The notes under the pieces are model-generated. The model was not told where the DNA came from. It saw only the letters and a list, made by a program, of their open reading frames with translations, and ran no database searches. Source: Bacillota bacterium (lineage in GTDB: Bacteria; Bacillota; Clostridia; Lachnospirales; Lachnospiraceae). From it: 38,147 bases of DNA. Shown piece after piece: positions 6,909 through 15,782 of the stretch (position 1 is the first letter of the stretch; each line of letters starts with the position of its first letter). Position numbers and translations under genes: made by a program. The stretch is taken from positions 1 to 38,147 of the forward strand of contig JAEZFH010000302.1 in assembly GCA_023437885.1 (NCBI GenBank). Direction: 5' to 3'.

Positions 6909-8610
6909 TGATAGCTCGAATCACTTCCACCGGAATCTTCGGCTTCCTGTCATAGGTGCATAATCCGTTGATCTCCTGCTCCACATCTGTGATTTCCGTA
7001 TAGCAAAAGCCCTGAACATGGGGTGAGGCAAGCAAAGGACTCACCACATCATAATACCTTCTGGCAAAGTCTTCATCAGAGGAAGCGCTGGAATATCCCC
7101 AGCCGTCCCAATCACCTTTTTTATAGGAAATCCCTCCGAACTCTGTTACCAGTACCGGCTGACCGGTATATTCCCAGCCATGGGCAAATAAAGGCCTTCC
7201 GCCCGGTGCATACTGAAGGATATTCTCCATTGTACCGTATCTCTCCTTGATTATCTCCCTGTTCCATTCATAATCATGAATTGTCAATAAATCCGTACAG
7301 GTATGCTCCCAGCCGTCATTGGAGATCACCGGCCTGGTCTGATCCAGAGACTTGGTGAGATAAATCATCGCCGCACTGTGGCTTTGCTGCTCCTTCTTAT
7401 CCTTGATATTGAATACTCCCCAGGATTCATTGAGCGGTGTCCACGCCACGATACAGGGGTGGTTATAATCCCTGAATATTTCGTCCATCCACTCATCCGT
7501 TATTCTCTTAACATATTTTCTGGAATAAACATAAGCTGCGGCAATCTCACCCCATACCAGGAAGCCCATCTTATCCGCATGATACAAAAATCTTGGATCT
7601 TCGATCTTCTGATGCTTTCTGACACCGTTAAAGCCCATGGACTTCGCCAGTTCAATATCCTTTACATAATCCGCATCCGTCGGTGCTGTCAAAAGGGAAG
7701 TCTCCCAGTACCCCTGGTCCAGAAGAAGCTTCTGATAATACGTCCGGTTGTTCAGCAAGAATTTGCCGTTCTCTACGGATACCTTTCTCATTCCGAAGTA
7801 AGAGGATACGGTGTCTGCTTCCCTGTCTCCCTCATACAATCTGAATTTGACATCAAACAATCTTGGTCTTTCCGGGGTCCATACGAGATCCTCCTGGAAA
7901 TTCCAGTTTCTGAGAAGCTGCTGGTCCAGCAACACCTTAAAGCTTCCTGAATTACGCAGCAGCTCCACAGAGCTTGCCGCCATCAGCTCCCCTTCAAAAT
8001 AAATCTCCGTCCGGAGACAGGAGGCCTTGTCGCCTCTAATTTCATATTGAATCTCTACCTGCATATTGTCTAGGTCCGGGGTAAGGTATACATTGGCAAG
8101 ATGAACCTCCTCAACCGCCTCAATCCATACCGTCTGCCAGATTCCTGTAGAACGGGTATAAAAAATACCTTCCGAATGATCCTTCCAGTACTGCTTTCCT
8201 CTGGGTATTTCAAGATCGCTTGGCCCATCCGTCACCTGCAGGACAATGGTATTCCCTTCTTCCTTAACCGCATGTGTAATGTCCGCCTCAAAGCCGATAT
8301 GTCCTCCGGTATGTTCCAGGATGAACCTATCATTGACCCACAGTCTGCAGCTATAGTCCACCGCTCCAAAATGCAGCAGGATACGTTTGCCTGCCGTCTC
8401 CTTTGGCAAATCAAACTTTTTACGATACCAGACAATTTCATGAGCATCGTTTATTCCTATGCCGGACAGCTTCGCCTGATACACATACGGAACGGTGATT
8501 TTTTTATCAAAGCTGTCTGTATCAAAGGAGAACTCCCATTCCCCGTTTAAATTAATCCAGTCATTTCTGACGAATTGCGGTCTGGGATGTTCATTTCGTG
8601 GTAAATTCAT
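6874..8610 (-). CDS. Glycoside hydrolase family 2 enzyme
   Basis: A 578-residue GH2 protein. It has an N-terminal jelly-roll sugar-binding domain (about 1-170, with NGEWEF and GAVDYSCRLWVND), an immunoglobulin-like domain (about 170-275) and a TIM barrel. The acid/base Glu395 lies in TPLNESWG and the nucleophile Glu490 in VTEFGG. GH2 enzymes include beta-galactosidases, beta-glucuronidases and beta-mannosidases; the short length leans away from LacZ, but specificity is not readable. There is no signal peptide, so it acts in the cytosol on a sugar brought in by the adjacent ABC transporter. GAGAGG eight bases before ATG supports the start. It lies 66 bases after the permease gene. Confidence 0.93.
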   Translation of the reverse strand: MNLPRNEHPRPQFVRNDWINLNGEWEFSFDTDSFDKKITVPYVYQAKLSGIGINDAHEIVWYRKKFDLPKETAGKRILLHFGAVDYSCRLWVNDRFILEHTGGHIGFEADITHAVKEEGNTIVLQVTDGPSDLEIPRGKQYWKDHSEGIFYTRSTGIWQTVWIEAVEEVHLANVYLTPDLDNMQVEIQYEIRGDKASCLRTEIYFEGELMAASSVELLRNSGSFKVLLDQQLLRNWNFQEDLVWTPERPRLFDVKFRLYEGDREADTVSSYFGMRKVSVENGKFLLNNRTYYQKLLLDQGYWETSLLTAPTDADYVKDIELAKSMGFNGVRKHQKIEDPRFLYHADKMGFLVWGEIAAAYVYSRKYVKRITDEWMDEIFRDYNHPCIVAWTPLNESWGVFNIKDKKEQQSHSAAMIYLTKSLDQTRPVISNDGWEHTCTDLLTIHDYEWNREIIKERYGTMENILQYAPGGRPLFAHGWEYTGQPVLVTEFGGISYKKGDWDGWGYSSASSDEDFARRYYDVVSPLLASPHVQGFCYTEITDVEQEINGLCTYDRKPKIPVEVIRAINEGKWEPRNEG

Positions 8611-8676
8611 GTTATGTACCTCTCTTTGTAGTATTTATAGTTAATGTTAATTTAAAGCCAGTCTTTATAGTTCTTA

Positions 8677-9558
8677 TCAGCCCTTGACTCCTGAGGATAA
8701 GGATATCCCCTTCACAAAATATTTCTGTGTGAACAGGTACAGTATAACCATAGGTATAATCGCTATGGTCGCAATGGTGCACATTCTTGCCACCTGATTG
8801 CCGTACACGCCCTTGGCTAACTGCAAGCCCGCGGTCAATGTCAGTCTGTCAATATTATTGATGGCAATTGACGGCCACAAGAAATCATTCCAGCTTCCTG
8901 TAAAAGTAAACAAGCCCACTGCAATTAAAATCGGCTTACAGCTTGGCAGCACTATTTTTCTGAAAATCCGCCATTCACCTGCTCCGTCAATCTTTGCAGA
9001 TTCAAGAATCACATCCGGAATGGCATACATGAACTGTCGAATTAAAAAGATGTTCAGTACACCGGCTAATCCGGGAACAATTAGGGCAAGATGCCCGTTC
9101 AGCCATCCGAAGGTATACATGATCTTATAGAGAGGAATCACATTGGTTATCGCCGGAAAAGAGGATAAGAACATGATGCCCAAAAAGATCACATCCTTGC
9201 CCTTGAACTTCAGCTTTGCATAGGCATAAGCGGACATAGAATAGATCGTTACCGCAATCACCGTCTGAGTTCCCGATACGACAAAGGAATTCAGAAACCA
9301 GTTGTATACCGGCAGCTGTTTATTGCTAAAGGACAGGATCTCTTTGTAATTTTTTAATGTCCAGGTATTGGGAAGATACATAAAGCCTCCGGCCTGGTTG
9401 ATCTCCGCATCTACCTTAAAGGAAGAAATCACAATCCAGAGCAGCGGCACCAATGTAATTACTGCCAGCAAAAACAGCACTCCGAAGGCAATCCATCCAT
9501 CTTTTTTCGTATTTGGATAGGAATAGCTATCCTCTTGGATCTTCTTTTTTATTTTCAT
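8677..9558 (-). CDS. ABC sugar transporter permease, MalG type
   Basis: A 293-residue inner-membrane permease with six predicted spans. The conserved cytoplasmic EAA loop appears as ESAKIDGAGEWRIFRKIVLP, the site that contacts the ATPase. The C terminus ends YFVKGISLSSGVKG, typical of the MalG/CUT1 family. It forms the channel with the MalF-type permease encoded just upstream; the gap is nine bases, and AGGAGGG right after the upstream stop serves as RBS. No ATP-binding subunit is encoded nearby, so a shared MsmK-type ATPase from elsewhere is likely, as is common for CUT1 systems in Firmicutes. Confidence 0.93.
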   Translation of the reverse strand: MKIKKKIQEDSYSYPNTKKDGWIAFGVLFLLAVITLVPLLWIVISSFKVDAEINQAGGFMYLPNTWTLKNYKEILSFSNKQLPVYNWFLNSFVVSGTQTVIAVTIYSMSAYAYAKLKFKGKDVIFLGIMFLSSFPAITNVIPLYKIMYTFGWLNGHLALIVPGLAGVLNIFLIRQFMYAIPDVILESAKIDGAGEWRIFRKIVLPSCKPILIAVGLFTFTGSWNDFLWPSIAINNIDRLTLTAGLQLAKGVYGNQVARMCTIATIAIIPMVILYLFTQKYFVKGISLSSGVKG

Positions 9559-9567
9559 GGTTCCCTC

Positions 9568-10467
9568 CTAATCCGGTTGCTTCCGCAGTAATATAAGCTG
9601 GCCGACAGAGATTGCACCGATAATCAGTCCCAGGCAGGTTGACATGGCACTGGCCATACCCGCGACAGAATTCCCTGTTCCAAATGCCAGATTACGTATA
9701 TACATAAGCAGAACAAAGGTAGATTCGCTGGGTCCGCCATTGGTGAGTATCAGGGGCTGTCCGTAGATATTAAACTGTGCGATCACTGATACGATAAGGG
9801 TATAAGTAAGCGGGAACCGGATGGTCGGCACCGTAATCTTTGTAAAGCGCTGCCAGCCTCCCGCACCGTCCAGATCAGCCGCCTCCAGAACCGACTTATC
9901 AATTCCTGACAAGGCTGCGATATATATGATCAAATTGCCTCCCAGTCCCCACCATATGGTTGTCACCACAATCGTAATCCATGCATATGGCTGTGCTCCA
10001 TACCAGTTGACGTCCGTTCCGAACAGATTATTGAACAGTCCCAGAGAACGGTTAAATATGAACAGCCAGGTCAAGGTTACCGAGGTAATGGAGAACAGAG
10101 TCGGCATATAAAATATTCCCTGAAAAATATTGCGTCCCTTTGGTCTTTTATTCAATAAGAGTGCAATTCCCAAAGGAACCACAATCTGGAACGGAACACA
10201 AATCAGCACAAAGGTGACCGTATTCTTAAGCCCGTTCCAAAACTGGCGGTAGAAGGTGGATTCCGGATTCGTCAAAAACACCTTATAGTTTTCCAGCCCT
10301 ACAAACTTTGCCGGTGTAAACAGGTTCCATTTTGTAAAGGAAGAAAAAATTCCGTAAAACATCGGCACCAGAAAGAATATGATAAAAATGATCACATGGG
10401 GAGCAATAAACAGATACGGAGTAACGTTAAGCTTCTTTTTTCTTTTTGATTTTCCACTTTCCTGCAT
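9568..10467 (-). CDS. ABC sugar transporter permease, MalF type
   Basis: A 299-residue permease beginning with a Lys/Arg-rich cytoplasmic tail, then hydrophobic segments (YLFIAPHVIIFIIFFLVPMF). The EAA loop is EAADLDGAGGWQRFTKITVP. Features match the CUT1 sugar permease family (MalF/UgpA/LacF). It is encoded between the solute-binding lipoprotein and the MalG-type permease in one minus-strand operon. TAGGAGATGAAGCAGG precedes ATG and gives a good RBS. Substrate cannot be assigned; the GH2 gene in the operon points to a beta-linked oligosaccharide or glycoside. Confidence 0.93.
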   Translation of the reverse strand: MQESGKSKRKKKLNVTPYLFIAPHVIIFIIFFLVPMFYGIFSSFTKWNLFTPAKFVGLENYKVFLTNPESTFYRQFWNGLKNTVTFVLICVPFQIVVPLGIALLLNKRPKGRNIFQGIFYMPTLFSITSVTLTWLFIFNRSLGLFNNLFGTDVNWYGAQPYAWITIVVTTIWWGLGGNLIIYIAALSGIDKSVLEAADLDGAGGWQRFTKITVPTIRFPLTYTLIVSVIAQFNIYGQPLILTNGGPSESTFVLLMYIRNLAFGTGNSVAGMASAMSTCLGLIIGAISVGQLILLRKQPD

Positions 10468-10497
10468 CCTGCTTCATCTCCTATTACTTCCGAAGAA

Positions 10498-10540
10498 GGG
10501 GAGCCGCACCGGTATATCTCAACCCTTTTGCAGCATCCCC
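10498..10540 (-). other. Intercistronic stem-loop between binding protein and permease genes
   Basis: GGGGA plus inner GC and GCA segments (10498-10508) pair with TGC, GC and TCCCC (10529-10540), with small internal bulges. There is no T run on the minus strand. Such hairpins after a binding-protein gene often allow a higher level of the binding protein than of the permeases by protecting the upstream mRNA. That role is inferred. Confidence 0.4.
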
Positions 10541-10567
10541 TGCTTCTATTTTATATTGTTCTGCCTT

Positions 10568-11878
10568 TTATTGTCCCATTTCTATTCTGTCTTTTGTTTC
10601 CTGTACCGCCTGCTTCAATCCGTCCTCAGCAGACATACGGCCGAATAATACCTCTCCTACAATCTTATCCAGACTCTCCACTGCATAGCCATAGTATTTG
10701 AAGTCATATATCTTTAATTCCTCGTTCTCGTCTGCCAGGAAGGCCTGGGGCATCGTCTTGAATTCAGCAACATCCTTGATTGCTACGTGTGCCGGCACCT
10801 GTCCTGCCTTTGCCCATTCCAGGCTATTATTTCCAACAAAGTCGATAAAGTCAAGCACTGCCTTGGTTCTTTCCGCATCTCTCTTCTCATTCTTGGGAAT
10901 TACGAACTGATGAGAGGAGGTCCAGTTACCCTTGGTTCCTGCTTCAAATACAGGGAAATCGTACATCTTGGCATTTAATCCGGTCTCTTTTACATTGTTA
11001 TACATCCAGATGCCTTCCGGGCAGTATAACATATTACCGCCAAGGAACATCTCCCAAGGTGCATCGCCGTCTTTCTGTGTATAGCCTGCTTCATATAACT
11101 CTGTCCAGGTATTCAGAACCTTCGCTGCCTTGTCATTATCAAAATCGGGTACAAGACCATCTGAGCTTAAGGTTCCGTCAAGCTGTGCCAGGGAAGCCAA
11201 GAACATTACACGCTGCCAGGTCATACCTACCGGTATAATTCCGTCAGCCTTGCAGGCTTCTCCGCTTGCCTTAATCTCATCCCAGGTCAGTACACCGTCA
11301 TCCATCGCTCCGTTGCCGTATTTCTCATACAGATCCATGTTAACATAGAGAACGAAGGAATGAACATCCAACGGAATACCATAGTGTCCGCCGTTGATTT
11401 CTGTCATCTTCCAAGCCTTGGGATTGTAGTTATCACTTTTAATCTTAGAATCAGCAAGCAATGTATTATAATCCTCCAGGAAGCCATATTCCTGGAATAA
11501 AGGAATTCTCTCTACATGGTTAATTGCTACGTCCGGCACATCTTCGCCTGTCTGAACCGCCAGAGGAAGCTTTAAATACAAATCATTTGCTTCGATTGCA
11601 CGGTGGTTTACCGTATAGTCCGGATTGGTTGCATTGTAGGCATCTACGATTGCCTGCATGGAGCTTCCGTCTGCGCCGGTGAAAATAGTCCAGAACTCAA
11701 TGCTTCCCTTCGCTCCCGGCTTTACCGTTACCTGTGCCTCTTCACTCTTCTCGCCGCCGGCACTGTCGTCGGCCACCTTTGTTCCGCCTTCTTCCTTTGT
11801 CTCCTTCGGACTGGAGCATGCCATTAACGAAAGACTTGCTACAATTGCCAGAAGATACACCGCCAATTTTTTCTTCAT
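10568..11878 (-). CDS. Extracellular sugar-binding lipoprotein of an ABC transporter
   Basis: A 436-residue family 1 solute-binding protein. The signal peptide ends in a lipobox, SLMAC, with Cys21 as the lipidated residue, followed by a charged Glu/Lys/Gly-rich linker to about residue 55. The mature domain begins GSIEFWTIFTGADGSSMQAI, typical of CUT1 binding proteins, and contains the usual WT and PEGIWMYN segments. It would capture a sugar outside the membrane and deliver it to the two permeases. It is the first gene of the operon. GAGAGAG precedes the start codon. Expression is probably controlled by the two dyads at 11931-11992. Confidence 0.93.
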   Translation of the reverse strand: MKKKLAVYLLAIVASLSLMACSSPKETKEEGGTKVADDSAGGEKSEEAQVTVKPGAKGSIEFWTIFTGADGSSMQAIVDAYNATNPDYTVNHRAIEANDLYLKLPLAVQTGEDVPDVAINHVERIPLFQEYGFLEDYNTLLADSKIKSDNYNPKAWKMTEINGGHYGIPLDVHSFVLYVNMDLYEKYGNGAMDDGVLTWDEIKASGEACKADGIIPVGMTWQRVMFLASLAQLDGTLSSDGLVPDFDNDKAAKVLNTWTELYEAGYTQKDGDAPWEMFLGGNMLYCPEGIWMYNNVKETGLNAKMYDFPVFEAGTKGNWTSSHQFVIPKNEKRDAERTKAVLDFIDFVGNNSLEWAKAGQVPAHVAIKDVAEFKTMPQAFLADENEELKIYDFKYYGYAVESLDKIVGEVLFGRMSAEDGLKQAVQETKDRIEMGQ

Positions 11879-11930
11879 AAATTCTCTCTCTTTTTGATTT
11901 AATAAGTGAAATGCTATGCAAATACACTTT

Positions 11931-11992
11931 AAAACATAAATCGTGTTTTATTTGCAATATGTATTTATTTTTTAAAACATGATTTATGTTCT
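11931..11992 (-). promoter_or_regulatory. Two operator-like dyads downstream of the sugar-operon promoter
   Basis: AAAACA-N7-TGTTTT at 11931-11949 and AAAACA-N7-TGTTCT at 11974-11992. The two sites are in opposite orientation: the second, reverse-complemented, matches the first at 17 of 18 positions over AACATAAATCRTGTTTTA. Their centres are 43 bp apart, about four helical turns. They fall within roughly 60 bases after the predicted start of transcription, where a bound repressor would block elongation. The neighbouring ArsR-type regulator is the natural candidate; this is inferred. Confidence 0.6.
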
Positions 11993-12002
11993 ATTATTTT
12001 GT

Positions 12003-12031
12003 ATTATAATGTATTCTACCTATAAAATCAA
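12003..12031 (-). promoter_or_regulatory. Promoter of the sugar ABC/GH2 operon
   Basis: On the minus strand: TTGATT (12031-12026), a 17-base spacer, TATAAT (12008-12003). Transcription would start near 11996, just before the first operator-like dyad. The surrounding region from 11993 to about 12140 is very AT-rich and shows no gene. Confidence 0.65.
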
Positions 12032-12176
12032 CCTTTAATTTATTATTTTTATACACTATTACTATTATATATTTTTTAGTTCTTCTATTTATGTTTTTAA
12101 TGCATTTAATTTAAACATATTTGTTGTTATATAAAACAAAACACCTACCGGAAGACGAGTCCTTTTCCTTTGCACA

Positions 12177-12215
12177 TTAAAAAACTCTGACCAGGCAAAC
12201 CACACCTGGTCAGAG
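12177..12215 (-). terminator. Terminator of the ArsR-type regulator gene
   Basis: Perfect 11-bp stem CTCTGACCAGG (12185-12195) / CCTGGTCAGAG (12205-12215), loop of nine bases, followed on the minus strand by a run of T (12184-12179). It lies 30 bases after the regulator stop codon and separates it from the sugar operon promoter. Confidence 0.8.
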
Positions 12216-12244
12216 AAGCATATCCGCATAATGTACATACAACA

Positions 12245-13165
12245 TCAATATTCCATACTAAGTACAATATTTTGAGGGTGGTCCCCGAATTTTTCTCCGA
12301 AGATGTTAAATCCCCCAACATATTTTGCATCCTTTTTATTACCGATCCGAATTACAATCGGTGTCCCGCTTTTTATCGCCAGCATCTCGATTGTCGTATC
12401 TCCCAATTTGCTTTCGTTGACATAGCAGCCATCCTTTCTGACCTCCCAGGTTGTCAGCAGCCCATATTGTGTGCTGCCCGACGACCAGGACGGAGGAGTA
12501 ATCCTTCCTCGTCTGGCCCCAAAGTCTCCGGGGGAACGCCAGGTTCCGCAATCCACATTATTAATCCATACCGTAATATCCGATTTCCAATTCTCACGGT
12601 AATTCGGCGCTTCGGAGCATATCTCAAGGGACAGCCCCAAGCGCTTCAACTCCGTCTGCTTCGGAAGCTGATTCGGAAATTTATACTCCACATAGCCGCC
12701 CGAGCTCCATATAATCTGTGCATTCAGCCGCTCTGGCAGGTAGAAGCACTGGGTCGAATCTTCATTTCCGATAATCTCATTCTCGTCTGCAATTCCACAG
12801 GTAGAATACATCTCACAGTCGGTATAGGCTCCGATCGGCATATTCACACTGGTGACTTTGTTCACATTCTTTGATACGCTGTCAATGCTAATGGTGACCA
12901 TATCGTTCTTTTTACTGCACAAACGTACTGCCCCTCTTGTTCCGGGCTGGACCTCCGCATTGATTAACCCCGCCTTCTCCAGTATTTTAACATGCAGGGC
13001 TGCACTGGAAGCCGCAATATTTAGTTTTTCCGATATTTCACCGATATTCAGACTTTCTTCATATAACAGCTTTAATATATCCAGTCTAACCGGTGTGGAC
13101 AATGCCTTGCCGACATTGCACACCTCATCTGTATCATCTAAATTTAATGTTAATAATTTAGCCAT
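12245..13165 (-). CDS. ArsR-type HTH regulator with large C-terminal domain
   Basis: A 306-residue protein. Residues about 15-85 form a winged helix of the ArsR type (LSTPVRLDILKLLYEES, then IGEISEKLNIAASSAALHVK as the recognition region, then a GAVRL wing). No metal-binding Cys motif typical of ArsR/SmtB is present in the helices. The remaining 200 residues are beta-rich, with many Trp, Gly and Tyr residues (TVWINNVDCGTWRSPGDFG), and may form a sugar-binding jelly roll; that is a guess from composition. GGAGAAGGTGGG precedes ATG. It lies upstream of the sugar operon on the same strand with its own terminator, so local sugar control is likely. Confidence 0.8.
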   Translation of the reverse strand: MAKLLTLNLDDTDEVCNVGKALSTPVRLDILKLLYEESLNIGEISEKLNIAASSAALHVKILEKAGLINAEVQPGTRGAVRLCSKKNDMVTISIDSVSKNVNKVTSVNMPIGAYTDCEMYSTCGIADENEIIGNEDSTQCFYLPERLNAQIIWSSGGYVEYKFPNQLPKQTELKRLGLSLEICSEAPNYRENWKSDITVWINNVDCGTWRSPGDFGARRGRITPPSWSSGSTQYGLLTTWEVRKDGCYVNESKLGDTTIEMLAIKSGTPIVIRIGNKKDAKYVGGFNIFGEKFGDHPQNIVLSMEY

Positions 13166-13296
13166 AACCCACCTTCTCCGTCCTGATTTCGATTTATAGA
13201 ATTTCCGATCATATGCATTATTTACCTAATCTAAATCAGTATTTTATCACAAACCGAAGCGATCAACAAGAATAAGTATGTTAAAAAGGTTTGCTT

Positions 13297-13325
13297 TTGC
13301 ATATTAAAGATAAGAATGTTATAAT
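13297..13325 (+). promoter_or_regulatory. Promoter of the KdpDE-like two-component genes
   Basis: TTGCAT (13297-13302), a 17-base spacer, TATAAT (13320-13325). The predicted start is about 60 bases before the kinase ATG. It is divergent from the ArsR-type gene. Confidence 0.65.
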
Positions 13326-13391
13326 AGTTTAAATTCCATTATATCAAACGTGTTGATAGCAAAAGGATAATAAAGTAATGAGGTGGTTTTT

Positions 13392-14972
13392 ATGCTGTTT
13401 CATAAAAATTCATACAAAAATATTCAAAGTCATAAAACAATGAACCCCAAAAAAATAATTCAAATGATATCATTGATGCTCATCATTATGTTCATCTGTA
13501 CTGTAATATCCATGTTGTTCTTTCGCATAAAAATGTTCGAATCAAACATTGTCATGATTTACCTTCTTGGTATCTTTTTGTTTACTTATTACGCTGAGGA
13601 TTTTATTTTCAGCTTTGTTTCATCGTTATGTGCGGTACTTCTTTATAACTTCTTTTTTACAGAACCATATTATAATTTTAAGGTAAAAAATCAAAGCTAT
13701 ATTTTTACCTTTTTTGTAATGCTGATTGTTGGCTTTATCACAAATATGCTTACCAACCGCGTTAAGCAGGAGCAGCAGCAGGTGGAAGACAGGGAAAAAT
13801 ATATCTCCTCCTTATTCTATATTGAAAAAAAGCTATTGGATGTTAAGAGCGAGGAAGAATTGGCTATGACTTCAGCTGTTGAAATTGCAAACCAATTGAA
13901 AGCAGAAGTGAACGTGAAGATATATAATCCGGAGCAAGAGTTGATTTGCAGCTATTTCTGCGGAAAAGACGACTTTTCCGGAGAGATTGATCAAGCTGCC
14001 TGCTATGAGACTTATCAGACAGGCAGTGCCTGCGGGCATGGCACGAATCTATTCTCTGAGGCAAGAGCTTATTATGAGCCGATTGTCAGCCAGAGCGGTG
14101 TTTTGGGTACCGTCGGTATATCACTTTTGGACAATTCTGTTCTGACGCAAACGCAAAACAGATTCATCGATGTTATTATTCCTCAGATAGCAGTTGTTTT
14201 GGATCGGCAACGATTATCAAAGAAAGAGCAAAAGATTCAGATCGAAATGCAGAAAGAGCGCTTAAGAGCCGATATGCTCAGGTCCATCTCTCATGATTTC
14301 AGGACACCCTTGGCCGGTATAATGGGATTAGCAAGTACAGCCCGTGATAATTACGATAAATTAAGTGATGAAGTAAGAAAGAACTTTCTTCAAAGTATTT
14401 ATGAGGATGCAGACTGGCTGAATGAGCTTGTGGAAAATATCCTGCAGACCACCCGTTTTGAAGCAGGCAAAGTTAAGTTGAATCTCGAGGAGGAAGCTGC
14501 GGAAGAAATTATCACTGATGCAGTGTCCCATGTTAAAAAGCATGCTCGGGATTATAATATTCACGTAATACTCCCGGAGGAAATAATCCTGATTAAGGCT
14601 GATGCCATATTGATTCGTCAAGTTATCATTAATCTTTTGAATAATGCAATCAAATATTCACCGGCAGGAACCGAGATTACTATTTCCTTACATCAAAAAG
14701 GGAAACAGGTGGTATTTGAGGTCAAGGATAATGGACCGGGAATCCTTCAGAATGATTTGCCGGTATTATTTGATCGTTACCATCAGAACTGCTCCATGAA
14801 CCATATAAACCGAAGAGGCATGGGTCTTGGATTATCACTTTGTAAGACAATTATTCAAGCACATGGCGGGGACATAACCATTCGTAATTACGAGCCGCAC
14901 GGTACGATTGTGACATTTTACATTACATCGAAGGAGGAGAAGCAGGATGGATCCGCTGATTTTGATCGTTGA
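13392..14972 (+). CDS. KdpD-type sensor histidine kinase lacking the KdpD N-terminal domain
   Basis: A 526-residue membrane kinase. Four hydrophobic segments occupy about residues 24-122 (DUF4118-type sensor), then a GAF-like region (about 135-275). The HisKA domain has the phosphorylated His301 in SISHDFRTPL, and the ATPase domain has NLLNNAIKYS, DNGPGI and GMGLGLSL. The cytoplasmic KdpD/universal-stress domains found before the membrane segments in full KdpD (about 900 residues) are absent. The start is ATG 13392, because GAGGTGG lies just upstream; an earlier GTG at 13383 is within that site. It overlaps the response regulator by 26 bases. It likely senses K+ or turgor for the adjacent Trk genes. 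Confidence 0.9.
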   Translation: MLFHKNSYKNIQSHKTMNPKKIIQMISLMLIIMFICTVISMLFFRIKMFESNIVMIYLLGIFLFTYYAEDFIFSFVSSLCAVLLYNFFFTEPYYNFKVKNQSYIFTFFVMLIVGFITNMLTNRVKQEQQQVEDREKYISSLFYIEKKLLDVKSEEELAMTSAVEIANQLKAEVNVKIYNPEQELICSYFCGKDDFSGEIDQAACYETYQTGSACGHGTNLFSEARAYYEPIVSQSGVLGTVGISLLDNSVLTQTQNRFIDVIIPQIAVVLDRQRLSKKEQKIQIEMQKERLRADMLRSISHDFRTPLAGIMGLASTARDNYDKLSDEVRKNFLQSIYEDADWLNELVENILQTTRFEAGKVKLNLEEEAAEEIITDAVSHVKKHARDYNIHVILPEEIILIKADAILIRQVIINLLNNAIKYSPAGTEITISLHQKGKQVVFEVKDNGPGILQNDLPVLFDRYHQNCSMNHINRRGMGLGLSLCKTIIQAHGGDITIRNYEPHGTIVTFYITSKEEKQDGSADFDR

Positions 14973-15642
14973 TGACGAAAAATCGATCAGAAGCTTTTTG
15001 CGTATTTCAATTGATATGCAAGGCTATAAATGTATCGATGCCTGTGATGGATCAACCGCACTTATGCTGGCGGTTTCCAGAAATCCGGATATCGTGGTTC
15101 TGGACCTGGGATTGCCAGATATGGATGGAATTGAGGTAATAAGGAAATTAAGGACCATCTCCCAGATACCTATTATAATAATATCTGCTAGGGGTCATGA
15201 GCGGGAAAAGGTAGAAGCGCTGGATGCAGGTGCGGATGATTATCTGACAAAACCGTTCAGCGTTCCGGAGTTGCTGGCACGCATCCGTGTAATCTTAAGG
15301 CATAAGTCAAGCATGAATACCCAGAATGAAGTCGTTAGCTCAGTATATAAAATCAAAGACTTATCCATTGATACAGAGAAGCACCGTGTCTGGCTGCACA
15401 ATAACGAGATAAGACTAACACCAAATGAATATAAAGTATTAGTATTATTGGCACAGAATCAAGGAAAGGTCTTATCCCACCGATTTATTACCGAGAATAT
15501 CTGGGGAGGTATACTTCCGAACGATACTCAGTCCTTACGTGTATGTATGGGAAATCTAAGGCGAAAATTAGGTCAGGACCCGACTCAGCCGGAATACATA
15601 ATTACAGAAATCGGTATTGGTTACCGGATGATTGACGAATAA
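14947..15642 (+). CDS. KdpE-type response regulator (OmpR family)
   Basis: A 231-residue regulator. The receiver domain (1-115) has acidic residues DDE at 9-11, phospho-acceptor Asp53 in VLDLGLPDMDG, and Lys102 in TKPF. The winged-helix DNA-binding domain (about 130-230) includes LTPNEYKVLVLLAQN and the C-terminal hairpin IGIGYRMIDE. GGAGGAG lies eight bases before ATG within the end of the kinase gene, so the two are co-translated. It should be phosphorylated by the upstream kinase and control potassium-transport genes, here most simply the trk operon that follows. A terminator follows the stop. Confidence 0.93.
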   Translation: MDPLILIVDDEKSIRSFLRISIDMQGYKCIDACDGSTALMLAVSRNPDIVVLDLGLPDMDGIEVIRKLRTISQIPIIIISARGHEREKVEALDAGADDYLTKPFSVPELLARIRVILRHKSSMNTQNEVVSSVYKIKDLSIDTEKHRVWLHNNEIRLTPNEYKVLVLLAQNQGKVLSHRFITENIWGGILPNDTQSLRVCMGNLRRKLGQDPTQPEYIITEIGIGYRMIDE

Positions 15643-15657
15643 GAAAGTGATATTTTC

Positions 15658-15688
15658 GGAGGTGTTGAAAAACACCTCCTTATTTGTT
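15658..15688 (+). terminator. Terminator after the response regulator gene
   Basis: GGAGGTGTT (15658-15666), loop GAAA, AACACCTCC (15671-15679), then TTATTTGTT. It separates the two-component genes from the trk operon, which therefore needs its own promoter. Confidence 0.8.
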
Positions 15689-15707
15689 ATGCAAACCTTA
15701 TCTCATC

Positions 15708-15726
15708 TTTGTAATCCTTACACAAA
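15708..15726 (+). promoter_or_regulatory. Possible regulator site before the trk operon
   Basis: TTTGT-N9-ACAAA, a short dyad about 55 bases before the TPR gene start. No strong -35 box is seen near it, which would fit an activator-dependent promoter controlled by the KdpE-type regulator. This is a guess; short AT-rich dyads occur by chance. Confidence 0.22.
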
Positions 15727-15782
15727 ACTTATACCGTATGTAGTAATCTTTAAGTATGAAAAACAAATTGGAGGCTTTGATT

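Noticed and set aside
13392..14972. Full KdpD
   Set aside because: The N-terminal KdpD and universal-stress domains are absent and kdpFABC is not nearby; called a KdpD-type kinase only.
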